Positions 29,774 through 38,629 of a stretch of 64,000 bases of DNA are shown here, piece after piece. This DNA comes from Methylobacterium radiodurans. GTDB lineage: Bacteria > Pseudomonadota > Alphaproteobacteria > Rhizobiales > Beijerinckiaceae. The notes beneath the pieces were generated by a model. It was not told the DNA's origin and did no database searches. It saw nothing but the letters and a program-made list of their open reading frames with translations. Every line of letters starts with the position of its first letter. Position 1 is the first letter of the stretch. A program made the position numbers and the translations under genes. The stretch is from contig NZ_CP029551.1 of the NCBI RefSeq assembly GCF_003173735.1, positions 5,161,001-5,225,000 of the forward strand, given 5' to 3'.

Positions 29774-31197
29774 GCGCGCGCGGGCCCGCCTGGCGCTCCC
29801 TGAGATTCCGCGTCGCCGCCTTCCTGATGGTCCCGATGGCCGCGCTCGCGGTTCTGCTCGGCATCGGCGGAACGTGGTTCGTCGATACCTTCGTGACGGC
29901 CAGCTACGACCGTGTCCTGGCAGGCTCGATCCTCTCGATCGCGGAACGGCTGACGGTCGAGGACGAGCGCGTCTCGCTGGAACTGCCCGCGGCGGCGTTC
30001 GGCATGCTGTCCAACGCCCAGCGAGACAGCATCTACTACAGCGTGACCGCCGACGGGACCTTCGTGACGGGCTACGCCGACCTGCCCTCGCCCCCGCAGA
30101 TGCCGCCGCCCGAGACGCTGATCTACCGCGACGCCGTCTTCCGCGGCCGGAGGGTGCGGATCGGCGCGATGCTGAAGCCGATCTACGTGACGCGCCACGC
30201 CGCGCTCGTTCAGGTCGCGGAGACGACGCAGGGGCGAGACCGGCTCGCCCACCGCATGCTCCTCGCCCTGACGGCTCTGGGCGCGACGCTCGCGGGAATC
30301 GGAAGCCTGCTCGTCTGGTTCGCTGTGCGGATGGGCCTCGCGCCGCTGGACGATCTGCGCCGGGCGGTCGAGCACCGGTTCCACGGACGCGGGGCCGTGC
30401 CGGGTTTTGCCGTTGCGGGGGTTCCGGGCGAGGCGCTGCCCCTGGTCGAAGCGCTCAACCAGCTGCTCGCCCAGCTCAACGGCGCCATGACCACGCTCCG
30501 CCGCTTCACGGCGGACGCGTCCCACCAACTCCGCACGCCGGTGGCGATCCTGAAGACGCATCTGCGCCTGCTCGACCGCCAGCCGCCGGGCAGCACGGCG
30601 TGGCGCTCCTCGCGCGCCGACATCGACGAGGCGGTCGACCGTCTCGACCGGCTCATCGCCCAGTTGCTGACGCTCGCGGGATTGGAGGAAGGTGCGGCCC
30701 GCCGGGACGGCAGGACCGTGGCCGACGCGAGCGCCATCGCGCGTGAGACCGCGCTCGGGCTCGTCACGGTGGCACGACAGCACCGGGTGAGCCTCTCCTA
30801 CGACGGGCCCGAAGAGCCGATCAACGTCGCGGCCGATCCATTTCTCCTGGAGGAGGTCCTGCGGAACCTGATCGACAACGCCATCCGCTACAACCGGGCC
30901 GGCGGCGAGGTCCGGGTATCGGTCTCCACGCCAAGCGCAGATGGAGCCGGGCCCTGCTGCTGCATCGACGTGGAGGATGACGGGCCGGGAATCCCCGAGG
31001 ACCAGCGCGAACTCGTGTTCGAGCGCTTCCACCGGATTGAGCGTCAGGGCAATCCGTCGGGCAGCGGTCTCGGGCTGGCGATCGTGCGGGCCTTCGTGGA
31101 GCGCCTCGGAGGCACGGTCGCGCTCGCGCCCGGCGCCGCTGGCCGCGGTCTGCGGGCGCGCATTACGCTGCCTGTCCGGACAGCCGGAGAGGACTGA
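29770..31197 (+). CDS. TctE-like sensor histidine kinase
   Basis: This is a 475-aa membrane kinase. A first transmembrane segment (about residues 15-40) is followed by a periplasmic sensor region resembling the 2CSK_N domain (GSILSIAERLTVEDERVSLE, then SIYYSVTADGTFVTGYADLP). A second transmembrane segment lies near 160-180. HisKA has His252 (SHQLRTPVAIL), and the HATPase domain has NLIDNAIRYN, DDGPGIP and GSGLGLAIV. The start overlaps the response-regulator stop (ATGA-like overlap), so the pair is cotranslated. The signal is probably an organic acid or metal complex, by analogy with TctE; that is inference. Confidence 0.93.
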   Translation: MSARGPAWRSLRFRVAAFLMVPMAALAVLLGIGGTWFVDTFVTASYDRVLAGSILSIAERLTVEDERVSLELPAAAFGMLSNAQRDSIYYSVTADGTFVTGYADLPSPPQMPPPETLIYRDAVFRGRRVRIGAMLKPIYVTRHAALVQVAETTQGRDRLAHRMLLALTALGATLAGIGSLLVWFAVRMGLAPLDDLRRAVEHRFHGRGAVPGFAVAGVPGEALPLVEALNQLLAQLNGAMTTLRRFTADASHQLRTPVAILKTHLRLLDRQPPGSTAWRSSRADIDEAVDRLDRLIAQLLTLAGLEEGAARRDGRTVADASAIARETALGLVTVARQHRVSLSYDGPEEPINVAADPFLLEEVLRNLIDNAIRYNRAGGEVRVSVSTPSADGAGPCCCIDVEDDGPGIPEDQRELVFERFHRIERQGNPSGSGLGLAIVRAFVERLGGTVALAPGAAGRGLRARITLPVRTAGED

Positions 31198-31239
31198 CCG
31201 CTCCGCGAAATCCTCGGCCGTACGCCTGAGGCCGTGGAC

Positions 31240-31797
31240 CTACCGGGCGAAGAACTTCGGATCGAGCGCCGACAGCGCCAGGAGCGGCGGGGGCATGACG
31301 ACGCCGGCAACCCGCATCTCGCGCGCGGCCGCGCGACAGCTGAGCTGATCGCCCGAGGCGGCAGCGGCCTCGATCCGGGCGATGGTCGCCTCCTGCGGCT
31401 TTGGCGGGGCCGGCAGCGCTGCGGCGGCCGGCGGATTCTTGGCGGCGGCGTTGGCCTGGGCAAGGGCGGGGTTGCTGCCCGAACGCGTCGGTGTCTCACC
31501 CTTCACCGGGCCGCTCAAGCCGGATTGCTGCTGAACGTTGCCGCCGGCCGGCGCGGCGGTGCCCTGGGTCTGGCCCGACGGATTGGAGACGGCCGTCGCC
31601 TGCTGCGGCGGCGTGGCGGCCGCCTGCTTGGCCGGCTCGGGCTGCTTCACGAAGGCCAGCAGTTCCTGGCAGAGATCGGCCGGCCGGCCGGGCGCCGCGG
31701 AGGCGCCACCGGGCTCCTGCGCGCGGGCGGCGCCCGCCGCCAGGAGCGCGCTCGCGAGGCTCGCCGCCACGAGCAGGTCGGTCACGGGCCGCTTCAT
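31240..31797 (-). CDS. Exported Pro/Ala/Gln-rich hypothetical protein at the end of the FDH gene run
   Basis: This is a 185-aa protein from ATG 31797; the upstream part of the open frame lacks a ribosome binding site. The signal peptide (residues 1-27) is followed by a short conserved head (ADLCQELLAFVKQPEP), a long low-complexity Pro/Ala/Gln/Asn linker, and a compact C-terminal segment with one Cys (GDQLSCRAAAREMRVAGVVMPPPLLALSALD). The two cysteines of head and tail could pair. No family was recognised. It lies last in a run of twelve minus-strand genes leading from formate dehydrogenase accessory genes, so a periplasmic FDH-associated role is possible. Confidence 0.65.
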   Translation of the reverse strand: MKRPVTDLLVAASLASALLAAGAARAQEPGGASAAPGRPADLCQELLAFVKQPEPAKQAAATPPQQATAVSNPSGQTQGTAAPAGGNVQQQSGLSGPVKGETPTRSGSNPALAQANAAAKNPPAAAALPAPPKPQEATIARIEAAAASGDQLSCRAAAREMRVAGVVMPPPLLALSALDPKFFAR

Positions 31798-31868
31798 CGG
31801 ACAGGCTCCCTCACAACACAACACGTCGTTTCCGGCACCGGCAGCGCTCGGCCGCCGGCTCGCAGATC

Positions 31869-32108
31869 TCAAGACCGCTTCGGGCTCGAGGCCGCGCCCT
31901 CGGCCTTGCCGTGGGGCTCGGCGCCGAACTCGCCCGGGGTCGGGTCGCCGTTCCAGCGCGGTCCCACGAGGTTCGTGCCGGGCTCGGACACCCGCGCGCC
32001 AGAGGTCGCGAAGGCCTGATAGGCGAATTTCTGGTTGCTGGTGAGGGCCAGCATGGCGCCCACCCCCAGCAGGAGGGCGGCGACCACGGCGGCGATAAAG
32101 GCTTTCAT
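31869..32108 (-). CDS. Small membrane protein in the formate dehydrogenase operon (79 aa)
   Basis: This is read from ATG 32108; it was preferred over the longer frame because the hydrophobic start follows immediately. One N-terminal transmembrane helix (MKAFIAAVVAALLLGVGAMLAL) precedes a polar periplasmic tail with FAYQAFATSGARVSEPG. No catalytic residue was seen. Small single-pass proteins are common companions of membrane-bound formate dehydrogenases, but I do not know this family. It lies 52 bases after the gamma subunit gene. Confidence 0.7.
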   Translation of the reverse strand: MKAFIAAVVAALLLGVGAMLALTSNQKFAYQAFATSGARVSEPGTNLVGPRWNGDPTPGEFGAEPHGKAEGAASSPKRS

Positions 32109-32160
32109 CGGTGCAGTTCCCAGTCGGGGCTTGAGACCAGCTGTTGCGGCGCCGCCGTGC

Positions 32161-33198
32161 TCACTCGGCCGGCGCGGGACGGCCGCCGAGCTGCGGGCCG
32201 CTCGCGGTGCGCGCCTGCTCCTTCTCGACCCAGAGGTCGTGGTGCGCGCGCGCCCAGGCCAGATCGACCTTGCCGCTGCCCATCGCATCGTAGGCGCCCT
32301 TCATGCCGAGCGTGCCGATGTAGATGTGGGCCAGGATGCCGGCGATGAACACGATTCCGATCAGGGAGTGGACCACCTGCATGACTTGCATGCCGTTGAT
32401 GTCCAGCAGCGCGAATGGGAACAGCATCATCAGGCCGGTGACGCCCATGGCCGCGCCGAAGCCAGCGACCATCCAGAACACGCCCTTCTGGCCGGCGTTG
32501 AAGCGGCCCGCATGCGGATGCTTGTGGCCGATGATGCCGCCACCGGCCTTGATCCATTCCCAGTCGATGCGGTTCGGGATGTTGTCGCGGATCCAGACAA
32601 CGAACATCATCACCACGCCGAACATGAACGGCCAGGCGAGATAGACGTGGCTGTACTTCGCCCACTGCGCCAGGGCGCCGAAGGCGTCGGGGCCGATCAG
32701 CGGCATCAGCAGGCGCTTGCCGAAGATGTAGTTCAGGCCCGACAGCGACAGGATGATGAAGCACACCGCCGTCATCCAGTGCGTGAAGCGCTCGAAGGCG
32801 TTGAAGCGCAGGATCTTGCGGCCGGATTCCTGACTGTGCTCGGTGATGATGCGGCCCCGCCAGAGGAAGAACACGGCGAGCGCGCCGAGCATCCCGAGGA
32901 TCGCGAGAGCGCCGATCCAGGGCAGCCAGCCTTCCCGGAACATCTGGTACTCGCGGCCCTGCGGCTGGATCAGGTTCGCCGCCTTGCCGTCCGGGATGCT
33001 GATGCGGCCGGCGATCTTCGGGGCCTGCTTGAAAAGGAACTCCTCGTTCACGGAATCCGCCGTGGGCCGCGCGCCCATCGGGTTCTGCCCGTCGGCCTGG
33101 ATCGGGTTCTGCGCGCGCGCGGGCATGTCGACGCCCGGCGCCGCCCAGAGCGCGCCTGCCACCAGGAGGGTGCTGAGAAGCGTCAATGCCCGCCGCAT
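32161..33198 (-). CDS. fdh3C: Formate dehydrogenase gamma subunit, membrane cytochrome b (FDH3-type)
   Basis: This is a 345-aa protein from ATG 33198 with an AAAGGA ribosome binding site. The signal peptide spans about residues 1-29, and an extended periplasmic head follows. Then come four or five transmembrane helices (near 105-125, 150-170, 195-215, 255-280 and 290-315). His residues suited to ligate haem b occur in RFTHWMTAV, SHVYLAWPF, VVHSLIGI and AGILAHIYIG. It anchors the catalytic dimer and passes electrons from formate to the quinone pool or another membrane carrier. The naming follows the Methylobacterium FDH3 enzyme and is inferred from order and family. Confidence 0.9.
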   Translation of the reverse strand: MRRALTLLSTLLVAGALWAAPGVDMPARAQNPIQADGQNPMGARPTADSVNEEFLFKQAPKIAGRISIPDGKAANLIQPQGREYQMFREGWLPWIGALAILGMLGALAVFFLWRGRIITEHSQESGRKILRFNAFERFTHWMTAVCFIILSLSGLNYIFGKRLLMPLIGPDAFGALAQWAKYSHVYLAWPFMFGVVMMFVVWIRDNIPNRIDWEWIKAGGGIIGHKHPHAGRFNAGQKGVFWMVAGFGAAMGVTGLMMLFPFALLDINGMQVMQVVHSLIGIVFIAGILAHIYIGTLGMKGAYDAMGSGKVDLAWARAHHDLWVEKEQARTASGPQLGGRPAPAE

Positions 33199-33257
33199 CG
33201 GCGTTCCTTTCGGGTCGAGGATCGAGACGCGCCGCGGCTCTCCCGCGGCGCCGGAGG

Positions 33258-33854
33258 TCAGATCGCGATGGTCTCGCGGTAGGCCGTCTTCCAGCCCCAG
33301 GCGCCCGAGCCGTAGCCGCGCTTGATCACCCGCTGCTTGTAGATCTCGGCGATCATCTCGCCGTCGCCCGCGAGCAGCGCCTTGGTCGAGCACATCTCGG
33401 CGCAGAGCGGCAGCTTGCCCTCGGCCAGACGGTTCGAGCCGTACTTCTCGTACTCGGCGGTCGAGAAGTCGGGCTCGGGGCCGCCCGAGCAGTAGGTGCA
33501 CTTGTCCATCTTGCCGCGGGAACCGAAGTTCCCGACGCGTGGATATTGCGGCGCGCCGAACGGGCAGGCGTAGAAGCAGTAGCCGCAGCCGATGCAGATG
33601 TCCTTGGAGTGCAGCACCACGGCATCTGCCGTGGTGTAGAAGCAGTTCACCGGACAGACCGCCGCGCAGGGCGCGTCGGTGCAGTGCATGCAGGCCATCG
33701 AGACCGAGCGCTCGCCGGGCTTGCCGTCGTTCAGGGTGACGACGCGGCGCCGGTTGATGCCCCAGGGCACTTCGTGCTCGTTCTTGCAGGCCGTGACGCA
33801 GGCGTTGCACTCGATGCAGCGATCCGCGTCGCAGAGGAATTTCATGCGGGCCAT
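33258..33854 (-). CDS. fdh3B: Formate dehydrogenase beta subunit, four-cluster ferredoxin
   Basis: This is a 198-aa protein whose cysteines form four [4Fe-4S]-type sets: CIECNACVTACKNEH at the start, CMHCTDAPCAAVCP, CIGCGYCFYACPFG and CTYC...C near the end, following the DMSO-reductase-family iron-sulfur subunit pattern. It conducts electrons from the molybdopterin subunit to the cytochrome b subunit. It lies 16 bases after fdh3A on the same strand. It is shorter than E. coli FdoH because it lacks a C-terminal membrane anchor. Confidence 0.94.
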   Translation of the reverse strand: MARMKFLCDADRCIECNACVTACKNEHEVPWGINRRRVVTLNDGKPGERSVSMACMHCTDAPCAAVCPVNCFYTTADAVVLHSKDICIGCGYCFYACPFGAPQYPRVGNFGSRGKMDKCTYCSGGPEPDFSTAEYEKYGSNRLAEGKLPLCAEMCSTKALLAGDGEMIAEIYKQRVIKRGYGSGAWGWKTAYRETIAI

Positions 33855-33870
33855 GGTCGGGTCGCTCCTC

Positions 33871-36813
33871 TCAGGCCGCTGCGATCTGACACAGGGTGCA
33901 CTTCGTCTCCTGCATGCCCGTCACAGGATCGAAGCCGTAGGTGGTGACGGTGTTCACGCTCTCGCCGAGCACCACCGGGTCAGTGCCCTTTGGGTAGTAG
34001 TCGCGCATGTCCTTGCCCTGGTACCAGCCGGAGAAGTGGAAGGGCATGAAGGCAACGCCCTTGCCGACGCGGTCGGTGACCAGCGCCTTCACCTTGGTCT
34101 TGGCGGTATTCTCCGGGCCCGTGACCCAGACCCACTGACCGTCCTTGATGCCGCGTTCGGTCGCGTCGCCGGTGTTGATCTCGACGAACATGTCCTGCTG
34201 CAGCTCGGCCAGCCACGGGTTCGAGCGGGTCTCCTCGCCGCCGCCCTCGTACTCGACGAGGCGGCCGGAGGTGAGGATGATCGGGAAGTCCTTGACCACG
34301 TTGCGCTCGACCGCCGCCTTCTGCACCGAGAAGCCGATATTCGGCACGCGTAGCTGCCGCTCGTCGGGCCGGGTCGGGTACTTGGCGACCAGGTCGGGCC
34401 GCGGCGAGTAGATCGGCTCGCGGTGGACCGGCACCGGGTCGGGCAGGTTCCAGGCGTTCGCCCTCGCCTTGCCGTTGCCGAAGGGCGTGACGCCGTGCTC
34501 CAGGCAGACCCGCTGGATGCCGCCCGAGAGGTCGGTGGCCCAGCTGACCGTGTCGGGCTTGTCGCCGCCGATCTTCAGGATCGTGGCGAGTTCGTCCGCG
34601 GTCAGGTCCTTGTCCCAGCCGAGCTTCTTGAACACCCCGAAGGTGAATTCCGGGTAGCCGTCGGTGAGGTCCGAGCCCTTCGAGAACGAATCCTCGGCGA
34701 GCAGGGTCGCCCCGTTGCGCTCCGTGCCGAAGCGCGCCCGGAACGTGCCGCCGCCGTCCTTCACGTGCATCTCGGTGTTGTAGAGGATGGCCGAGCCCGG
34801 ATGCTTGAGCTCCGGCTTGCCCCAGCACGGCCAGGGCAGGCCGTAATAGTCGCCGCCGACCTCCGGATCGTCCTTCGGCGCGCGCAGGGTCACGAGGTCG
34901 AACTTGTGCTGGTTGCGCATATGCGCCTTCAGGCGCTCGGGCGACTGCCCGCTATAGCCCGTCGACCAGCCGCCGCGGTTGATCTCCCGCAGGATGTCCT
35001 CGGCGACCGGAACGCCGTCCACGACCTGGATGTTCTTGCAGAGCTTGTCGGCGAAGCCGAGCTTCTGCGCTAGCCGGTAGAGCACCTCGTAGTCGTTCTT
35101 CGACTCGAAGGCGGGCTGCACGATCTGCTCGCCCCACTGGATCGAGCGGTTCGAGGCCGTGCGCGAGCCGTCCATCTCCAGCGAGGTGCAGATCGGCAGC
35201 AGGTAGGTGTTGTCCTGCCGGGCATCGAGCGCCGCGAAGGTGGTCGGGTGCGGGTCGGCCACCACCAGCAGCTCGAGCTTGTTCATGCCCTCCACCGCCT
35301 CGGGCAGGCGGGTGACGGTGTTGCCGCCGTGGCCGAAGATCATGAAGGCCTTGAGCGGGCTCCTCTGGTCGATCTGCTCCGGCGGCAGGTTGACGGCGTC
35401 GAACCAGCGCGTGGAGGTGATGCCGGGCGCCTCCATGTTCTCCTTGCGGGTCCGGCCCTTGCGGCCGGCCGCTGCCGGAACCTCGTCGAAGCGCGACTGC
35501 AGCCACTCGTAGGGCACGTCCCAGACGCGGGCCCAGTGCCGCCAGCCGCCCTCGACGAGGCCGTAGTAGAGCGGCAGCGTCGTCACATCGAGGCCGAGAT
35601 CGGTCGCGCCCTGCACGTTGGTGTGGCCACGGAAGATGTTGGCGCCGGTGCCCGGTTTGCCGACGTTGCCTGTCGCCAGGCACAGGATGCAGAGCGCGCG
35701 CACGTTGGCGGTGCCGACCGTGTGCTGGGTCGCACCCATGCACCAGATCAGGGTCGCGGGCTTCTCCTTGGCGAACTTCTCGGCCACGCGCCGCAGCTGC
35801 TCGCCCGGCACGCCCGAGACGCGCTCAACCTCGTCAGGAGTCCACTTGGCGACTTCCTTGCGGACGTCGTCCATTGCGTAGACGCGCTTGGCGATGAAGT
35901 CCTTGTCCTCCCAGCCGTTCTGGAAGATGTGCCAGAGGATGCCCCAGACCACCGGAATGTCGGTGCCGGAGCGGATACGGACGTACTCGGTGGCGTGCGC
36001 CGCCGTGCGGGTGAAGCGCGGATCGATGACGATCATGTTGGCGCGGTTGATCTCCTTGCCGGACAGCACGTGCTGCATGGAGATCGGGTGCGCCTCGGCG
36101 GGGTTGCCGCCCAGGATGATCATCGTCTTGGCGTTGCGGATATCGTTGTAGGAGTTGGTCTGGGCGCCGTAGCCCCAGGTGTTGGCGACGCCCGCCACCG
36201 TGGTGGAATGGCAGATGCGGGCCTGGTGATCGACGGAGTTCGTGCCCCAGAGCGCGCCGAATTTGCGCATCAGGTAGGCGGCCTCGTTGGTGAACTTGGC
36301 CGAGCCCAGCCAGTACACCGAGTCGGCGCCGTTCTTCTCACGGATCGCCTGAAGCTTGTCGCCGATCTCGTCGATCGCCTGCTCCCAGGAGACTCGCTTC
36401 CACTGGCCGCCCTCGAGCTTCATCGGGTATTTCAGGCGGCGGTCCGAGGAGACCAGCTCGCGGATCGCCGCGCCCTTGGCGCAGTGCGTGCCGCGGTTGA
36501 TCGGGCTCGCCCAGGACGGCTCCTGGCCGACCCAGACGCCGTTCACCACCTCGGCGGTCACCGTGCAGCCCACCGAGCAGTGGGTGCAGACGTTCTTCTT
36601 GATCACCGTGTCGGGGCCGACCGCGGAGGAGCCCGCGGCCTCTGCCCGGCGTACGGCACCGAGCTGGACCGTGCCGGCGGCGGCCAGCGCGCCGGCGGTC
36701 AGGCCGGACCGGCGCAGGAAGGCGCGCCGGTCGAGCACGCCGGAGGCGAGTCCGGCCGCGACGGCCTGGTGCTTGCTGCGGCTCGCCTCGCCGCTCTTGC
36801 GCTTCGTCAGCAT
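33871..36813 (-). CDS. fdh3A: Formate dehydrogenase catalytic subunit, molybdopterin/4Fe-4S, TAT-exported
   Basis: This is a 980-aa protein. A twin-arginine signal (DRRAFLRRSGLTAG, residues 28-41) indicates periplasmic location. The N-terminal [4Fe-4S] site has Cys76, 79, 83 and 111. The active-site residue after HQARI is Cys201, followed by HSTTV, so this is a Cys enzyme, not a selenocysteine enzyme like E. coli FdnG. The bis-molybdopterin guanine dinucleotide domains follow (GNPAEAHP, VIDPRFT, ATGNVGKPGTGANIFRGHTN with its Gly-rich loop) and a C-terminal molydopterin-dinucleotide domain (about 820-970). It oxidises formate to CO2, the last step of methanol oxidation in methylotrophs. The metal may be Mo or W. 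Confidence 0.96.
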   Translation of the reverse strand: MLTKRKSGEASRSKHQAVAAGLASGVLDRRAFLRRSGLTAGALAAAGTVQLGAVRRAEAAGSSAVGPDTVIKKNVCTHCSVGCTVTAEVVNGVWVGQEPSWASPINRGTHCAKGAAIRELVSSDRRLKYPMKLEGGQWKRVSWEQAIDEIGDKLQAIREKNGADSVYWLGSAKFTNEAAYLMRKFGALWGTNSVDHQARICHSTTVAGVANTWGYGAQTNSYNDIRNAKTMIILGGNPAEAHPISMQHVLSGKEINRANMIVIDPRFTRTAAHATEYVRIRSGTDIPVVWGILWHIFQNGWEDKDFIAKRVYAMDDVRKEVAKWTPDEVERVSGVPGEQLRRVAEKFAKEKPATLIWCMGATQHTVGTANVRALCILCLATGNVGKPGTGANIFRGHTNVQGATDLGLDVTTLPLYYGLVEGGWRHWARVWDVPYEWLQSRFDEVPAAAGRKGRTRKENMEAPGITSTRWFDAVNLPPEQIDQRSPLKAFMIFGHGGNTVTRLPEAVEGMNKLELLVVADPHPTTFAALDARQDNTYLLPICTSLEMDGSRTASNRSIQWGEQIVQPAFESKNDYEVLYRLAQKLGFADKLCKNIQVVDGVPVAEDILREINRGGWSTGYSGQSPERLKAHMRNQHKFDLVTLRAPKDDPEVGGDYYGLPWPCWGKPELKHPGSAILYNTEMHVKDGGGTFRARFGTERNGATLLAEDSFSKGSDLTDGYPEFTFGVFKKLGWDKDLTADELATILKIGGDKPDTVSWATDLSGGIQRVCLEHGVTPFGNGKARANAWNLPDPVPVHREPIYSPRPDLVAKYPTRPDERQLRVPNIGFSVQKAAVERNVVKDFPIILTSGRLVEYEGGGEETRSNPWLAELQQDMFVEINTGDATERGIKDGQWVWVTGPENTAKTKVKALVTDRVGKGVAFMPFHFSGWYQGKDMRDYYPKGTDPVVLGESVNTVTTYGFDPVTGMQETKCTLCQIAAA

Positions 36814-36820
36814 GGCAGAC

Positions 36821-37063
36821 TCACTTCGTGCCGGGAGCGGGATCGGGGTTCTTCAGGAGCGTCTCGTAGCCATTGGTCCGGTAGAACGCTTTGACGTGGT
36901 CGCTCTCCCGGTAGCGCGCCTTGGTCTCGGCATTGCCCGGATCATAGGCCTGCGCCTCGGTCGCCGACATGGGCGAGGCGACCGCCGCGGCAGCCGCCAC
37001 GGTGCTGCCGCCCAGTGCCCGGAAGAATTGGCGACGACCGAGCGTCTTCGGATCCTGTCGCAT
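36821..37063 (-). CDS. Formate dehydrogenase region TAT target protein (80 aa)
   Basis: This is read from ATG 37063 with an AGGAGAGG ribosome binding site. It begins with a twin-arginine motif (GRRQFFRALGGSTVAAA) and continues with a short charged mature part (YDPGNAETKARYRESDHVKAFYRTNG without a break). This small TAT protein is a known companion of membrane formate dehydrogenase operons in proteobacteria and may help export or assembly of the catalytic subunit. Its exact role is unknown. It lies seven bases upstream of fdh3A. Confidence 0.88.
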   Translation of the reverse strand: MRQDPKTLGRRQFFRALGGSTVAAAAAVASPMSATEAQAYDPGNAETKARYRESDHVKAFYRTNGYETLLKNPDPAPGTK

Positions 37064-37127
37064 CGATTCCTCTCCTAGAGTGGCCCGTACCCGCCAGGGC
37101 AACGCGCCGCGAAAACATCGTTATCTG

Positions 37128-37149
37128 GCCCGGGGCTCGAGCCCCGGGC
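37128..37149. repeat. Perfect 22-base palindrome inside the FDH operon
   Basis: A self-complementary sequence with 11-base arms and no loop occurs between the TorD-like gene and the small TAT gene. It could form a hairpin in mRNA, dampening or processing the upstream transcript, or serve as a dimeric protein site. No T-run follows, so full termination is less likely. Confidence 0.5.
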
Positions 37150-37154
37150 GATTG

Positions 37155-37790
37155 TCACGCATCCATCCCGAAGGCTTCCGCCTCGACCTCGAGGAAGACG
37201 CGGCCGAGCGCCCCCACCGCGCGGTAGAAGCGGGCGGCCTTCGCCTGTTCGAGATCCGCGAAGAGACGGGGCGCCCAGGGCGCGACGTGCCGGTCGAAGA
37301 AGCGCCGCTCGGCGCCGCTCTCCGCCCCGAACCGTCCGGCCGCGAGGCCCGCCATGATCTCCAGCAGGAACGCGAGGTGGTCCTCCGGCTCGCTCATCCC
37401 CTGCACGCGGGTCAGCCCGAGCGCGCCAAGGTCCTCGCGGACCCGTGCCAGGGGACGCTCGTTGAGGAAGCCGGTGAGATAGTAGGAGGCGTAAGGAAGA
37501 AGCTCGCCCCGCCCGACCCCGATGAAAAGCTCGAAGAACTCGCGCTCGACGGTCGCGGCATCGGTGCCGGCGGCCGCGCGGCGTAGGTCCGCGGTTGCGG
37601 CACCGAGCGCGCCCTCCCCCGGGGAGAGCGCGGCGAGTCCGTCGAGCAATGCCTGAGATGGCGCCCGGCCCAGCAAGACCGCGAGCAGGTCGTAGTGCTC
37701 GGCGCGCAGCAGGTCGATCTCGTCGACACGCGCACCGATCCCCGACACACTACCTGCCGGACCTTCCAACGCAGACGCTACCGAGCCCAT
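37155..37790 (-). CDS. TorD/DmsD-family cytoplasmic chaperone for the formate dehydrogenase
   Basis: This is a 211-aa all-helical protein. The family core appears as EREFFELFIGVGRGELLPYASYYLTGFLNERPLARVREDL (read in parts) and the later MSEPEDHLAFLLEIMAGL. TorD-type proteins bind the signal peptide of a molybdoenzyme and hold it until cofactor insertion is complete. Its position immediately upstream of the TAT protein and fdh3A makes that enzyme the obvious client. An A/T-rich gap upstream (37800-37876) may carry a promoter. Confidence 0.88.
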   Translation of the reverse strand: MGSVASALEGPAGSVSGIGARVDEIDLLRAEHYDLLAVLLGRAPSQALLDGLAALSPGEGALGAATADLRRAAAGTDAATVEREFFELFIGVGRGELLPYASYYLTGFLNERPLARVREDLGALGLTRVQGMSEPEDHLAFLLEIMAGLAAGRFGAESGAERRFFDRHVAPWAPRLFADLEQAKAARFYRAVGALGRVFLEVEAEAFGMDA

Positions 37791-37876
37791 CGGCCTCCCC
37801 GAGCCCGCATCAGGAGCGGTACATTAGACTGGTCTTAAAAAGCATTTTGGTCGCCCGCAACTGGAATTTGGCATTC
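37791..37876 (-). promoter_or_regulatory. A/T-rich gap upstream of the TorD-fdh genes, probable internal promoter
   Basis: This 86-base gap is much richer in A and T than surrounding sequence and precedes the chaperone and FDH structural genes on the minus strand. A promoter here would separate structural genes from the DUF accessory genes. The exact -35 and -10 elements could not be fixed. Confidence 0.4.
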
Positions 37877-38629
37877 TCACGACGGCATCGCGCCGCCGTG
37901 TCGTCGCAGGCGTTGTCGGGCCGTCGGCAGGGGCATCGGTGCAGGTCGCGCGTGCACGGTGACCGCCTCTGGCTCCATCTGCGCGGGAAGCAGGACGGTT
38001 TCGGCGACGAGCGGGGGTATCGGCAGGGCCTCCTGCTCGGCCTCCGGCACAAGTTCCGAATCGGGTTCGACGGAGACCTCCGGCCGCGCCTGGGCGGTGG
38101 GCGGCTCCGCTTCGTCGTCGGCGGGCGCGGCGGCCTCCTGGGGTGACAGGCCCACGATCCGCCGCAGCATGGCCTGGACGTCGTCGCCCGGCAGGAGCGG
38201 GCCGAGGCCCGGCACGCCGCCGGGGCTGTTCCAGTCGTAGGCGTATTCCCGCGCCTCGCTGACGAAGTCGCGGATGGCCGGGTCCAGCGACCACATCCGG
38301 CGCAGGGCGGCATTGCGCAGCGCTGCCGGGACGCCGGCGCGCAGGAACGGAGCTAGGTCGCTCTCCCGCGTCAGCGTCTCCAGGTCTGGAAGCTCGGGCA
38401 GCAGGTCGGAGGCCTCCGCCGATCCGGACTCCGCGGGGCCGGAAGCGGCCCGCGGGCTGGACGGTTGCCCGGTCTCCGAGTCGAGCGCTGCGCGCTGTGC
38501 GGCGCCGTCCGCATCGCCGGGCGAAGCCCCGCCCTCTGGAGCCGTCGGGGCGGCGTCGCGCTCGGCCAGCTCGGCGGCCCGGACCGCGCGCTTCCGCCGC
38601 TGCCAGCGGGTGAGGAATCCGTCGCTCAT
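37877..38629 (-). CDS. DUF3306 domain protein
   Basis: This is a 250-aa protein from ATG 38629, overlapping the DUF3305 stop (ATGA). The start MSDGFLTRWQRRKRAVR and the block DLETLTRESDLAPFLRAGVPAALRNAALRRMWSLDP (read in parts) are typical of DUF3306. The C-terminal half is Pro/Glu-rich and probably disordered. DUF3306 genes are found beside DUF3305 in membrane formate dehydrogenase clusters of proteobacteria; the biochemical role is not established. The genomic link suggests enzyme assembly or electron-transfer support. Confidence 0.87.
   Translation of the reverse strand: MSDGFLTRWQRRKRAVRAAELAERDAAPTAPEGGASPGDADGAAQRAALDSETGQPSSPRAASGPAESGSAEASDLLPELPDLETLTRESDLAPFLRAGVPAALRNAALRRMWSLDPAIRDFVSEAREYAYDWNSPGGVPGLGPLLPGDDVQAMLRRIVGLSPQEAAAPADDEAEPPTAQARPEVSVEPDSELVPEAEQEALPIPPLVAETVLLPAQMEPEAVTVHARPAPMPLPTARQRLRRHGGAMPS

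Noticed and set aside
35248..36894. 548-codon plus-strand frame opposite fdh3A
   Set aside because: No recognisable motif and fully contained in the antisense of a strongly supported FDH gene.
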